Part shown: in pieces, positions 63,721 to 64,000 of the stretch
How the letters are laid out: each line of letters opens with the position of its first letter
How positions within the stretch are numbered: position 1 is the first letter of the stretch
Source: Nephrocerus scutellatus
Lineage: Eukaryota > Arthropoda > Insecta > Diptera > Pipunculidae
Length of the DNA: 64,000 bases
Reading direction: 5' to 3'
Assembly (NCBI GenBank): GCA_947095585.1
Contig: OX352761.1
Location: forward strand, 80,045,267-80,109,266
The notes under the pieces: generated by a model
Database searches by the model: none
The model's input: only the letters and a program-made list of their open reading frames with translations
Told to the model about the DNA's origin: nothing
Made by a program: the position numbers and the translations under genes

Positions 63721-64000
63721 CATTAATGGTTTAAGAGAGTTACCCTTGCCATTAAGTCCAAAACCTGCACGCTAGACTTTTACATTCGTCGCATTAATGG
63801 TTTAAGAGAGATACCCTTGCCGTTACTTTCAAGAGCTGCACGCTAGACTATCACATTCGTTGCATTAATGGTTTAGGAGAGATACCCTTGCCATTACGTC
63901 CAAAATCTGCGCGCTAGACTTATCACATTTGTCGCATTAACGGTTTAAGAAGGATACCCTTGCCGTTACGTCCAAATGCTTCACGCTAGACTATCACATT
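63721..64000. repeat. 71-72 bp tandem repeat at the right edge
   Basis: Four units start at 63721, 63792, 63863 and 63935, each with CATTAATGGTTTAAGAGAGA then TACCCTTGCCATTACGTCCA and CGCTAGACTATCACATTCGT. The TTAATGG ... CCATTAA halves of the first unit are reverse complements. The array runs off the window. Confidence 0.9.

Noticed and set aside
1..64000. tRNA, rRNA, snRNA or other host RNA genes
   Set aside because: No cloverleaf, A/B-box pair or rRNA core sequence was noticed by eye. A tRNAscan or Rfam search would settle it.
1..64000. A bacterial, viral or symbiont origin for the window
   Set aside because: Spliced transposase with consensus introns, BEL/Pao, CR1, Jockey and Helitron content and high AT with A-rich TE tails all point to an arthropod nuclear genome.

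Overview
This window is eukaryotic and most likely comes from an insect or another arthropod. It is AT-rich, has no operons or ribosome binding sites, and carries a set of transposon groups typical of arthropods: BEL/Pao, Ty3/gypsy-like and Ty1/copia-like LTR elements, CR1-like, Jockey-like, RTE-like and I-group non-LTR elements, a Helitron and a PIF/Harbinger element. I recognise no host gene, tRNA, rRNA or CRISPR array. Nearly every recognisable coding stretch belongs to a mobile element, and almost all are truncated or frameshifted. The species cannot be named from this sequence.

Layout. 1-2049: BEL/Pao gag-protease remnant and LTR (minus). 2050-4326: 5'-truncated CR1-like element (plus). 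4327-5060: RTE-like tail, overlapping a 281-bp tandem duplication. 5564-6360: two dispersed repeat families. 6502-7420: gypsy-like LTR and integrase end (minus). 7634-8255: Helitron 5'-end fragment (plus). 8256-9455: Jockey fragment (minus). 9591-12398: a 1.16-kb non-coding repeat in tandem. It is interrupted at 12399-15229 by a PIF/Harbinger element whose transposase and MADF-domain genes interlock on opposite strands. 15269-15558: hAT-like MITE. 15590-16240: RTE fragment. 16320-24423: I-group element split by a young BEL/Pao element (17602-23669) with identical LTRs and a 5-bp target duplication. 24736-25085: G/T-only-like low-complexity array. 25200-25470: endonuclease fragment. 26318-31072: CR1-like pieces in both orientations among copies of a dispersed repeat.

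31159-63080 is the most structured part. A Helitron (minus) was interrupted by a gypsy-like element at a 4-bp site (ATAA). The block gypsy internal region - LTR - Helitron N-terminal half - copia-like element was then tandemly multiplied. Unit 1 is represented by a solo LTR onward to 40707, unit 2 is 40708-52867 and unit 3 is 52868-62745. Unit 2 is a mosaic: its left half matches unit 3 and its right half matches unit 1. It also holds its own 1813-bp internal tandem duplication. The window ends in a 71-72 bp tandem repeat (63721-64000).

Nothing here works as a host pathway. The parts act as transposon life-cycle genes (gag, protease, RT, RNase H, integrase, HUH Rep/helicase, DDE transposase), mostly dead. 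The best candidate for a still active or recently active element is the BEL/Pao insertion, although its polyprotein carries one frameshift and one stop in this assembly.
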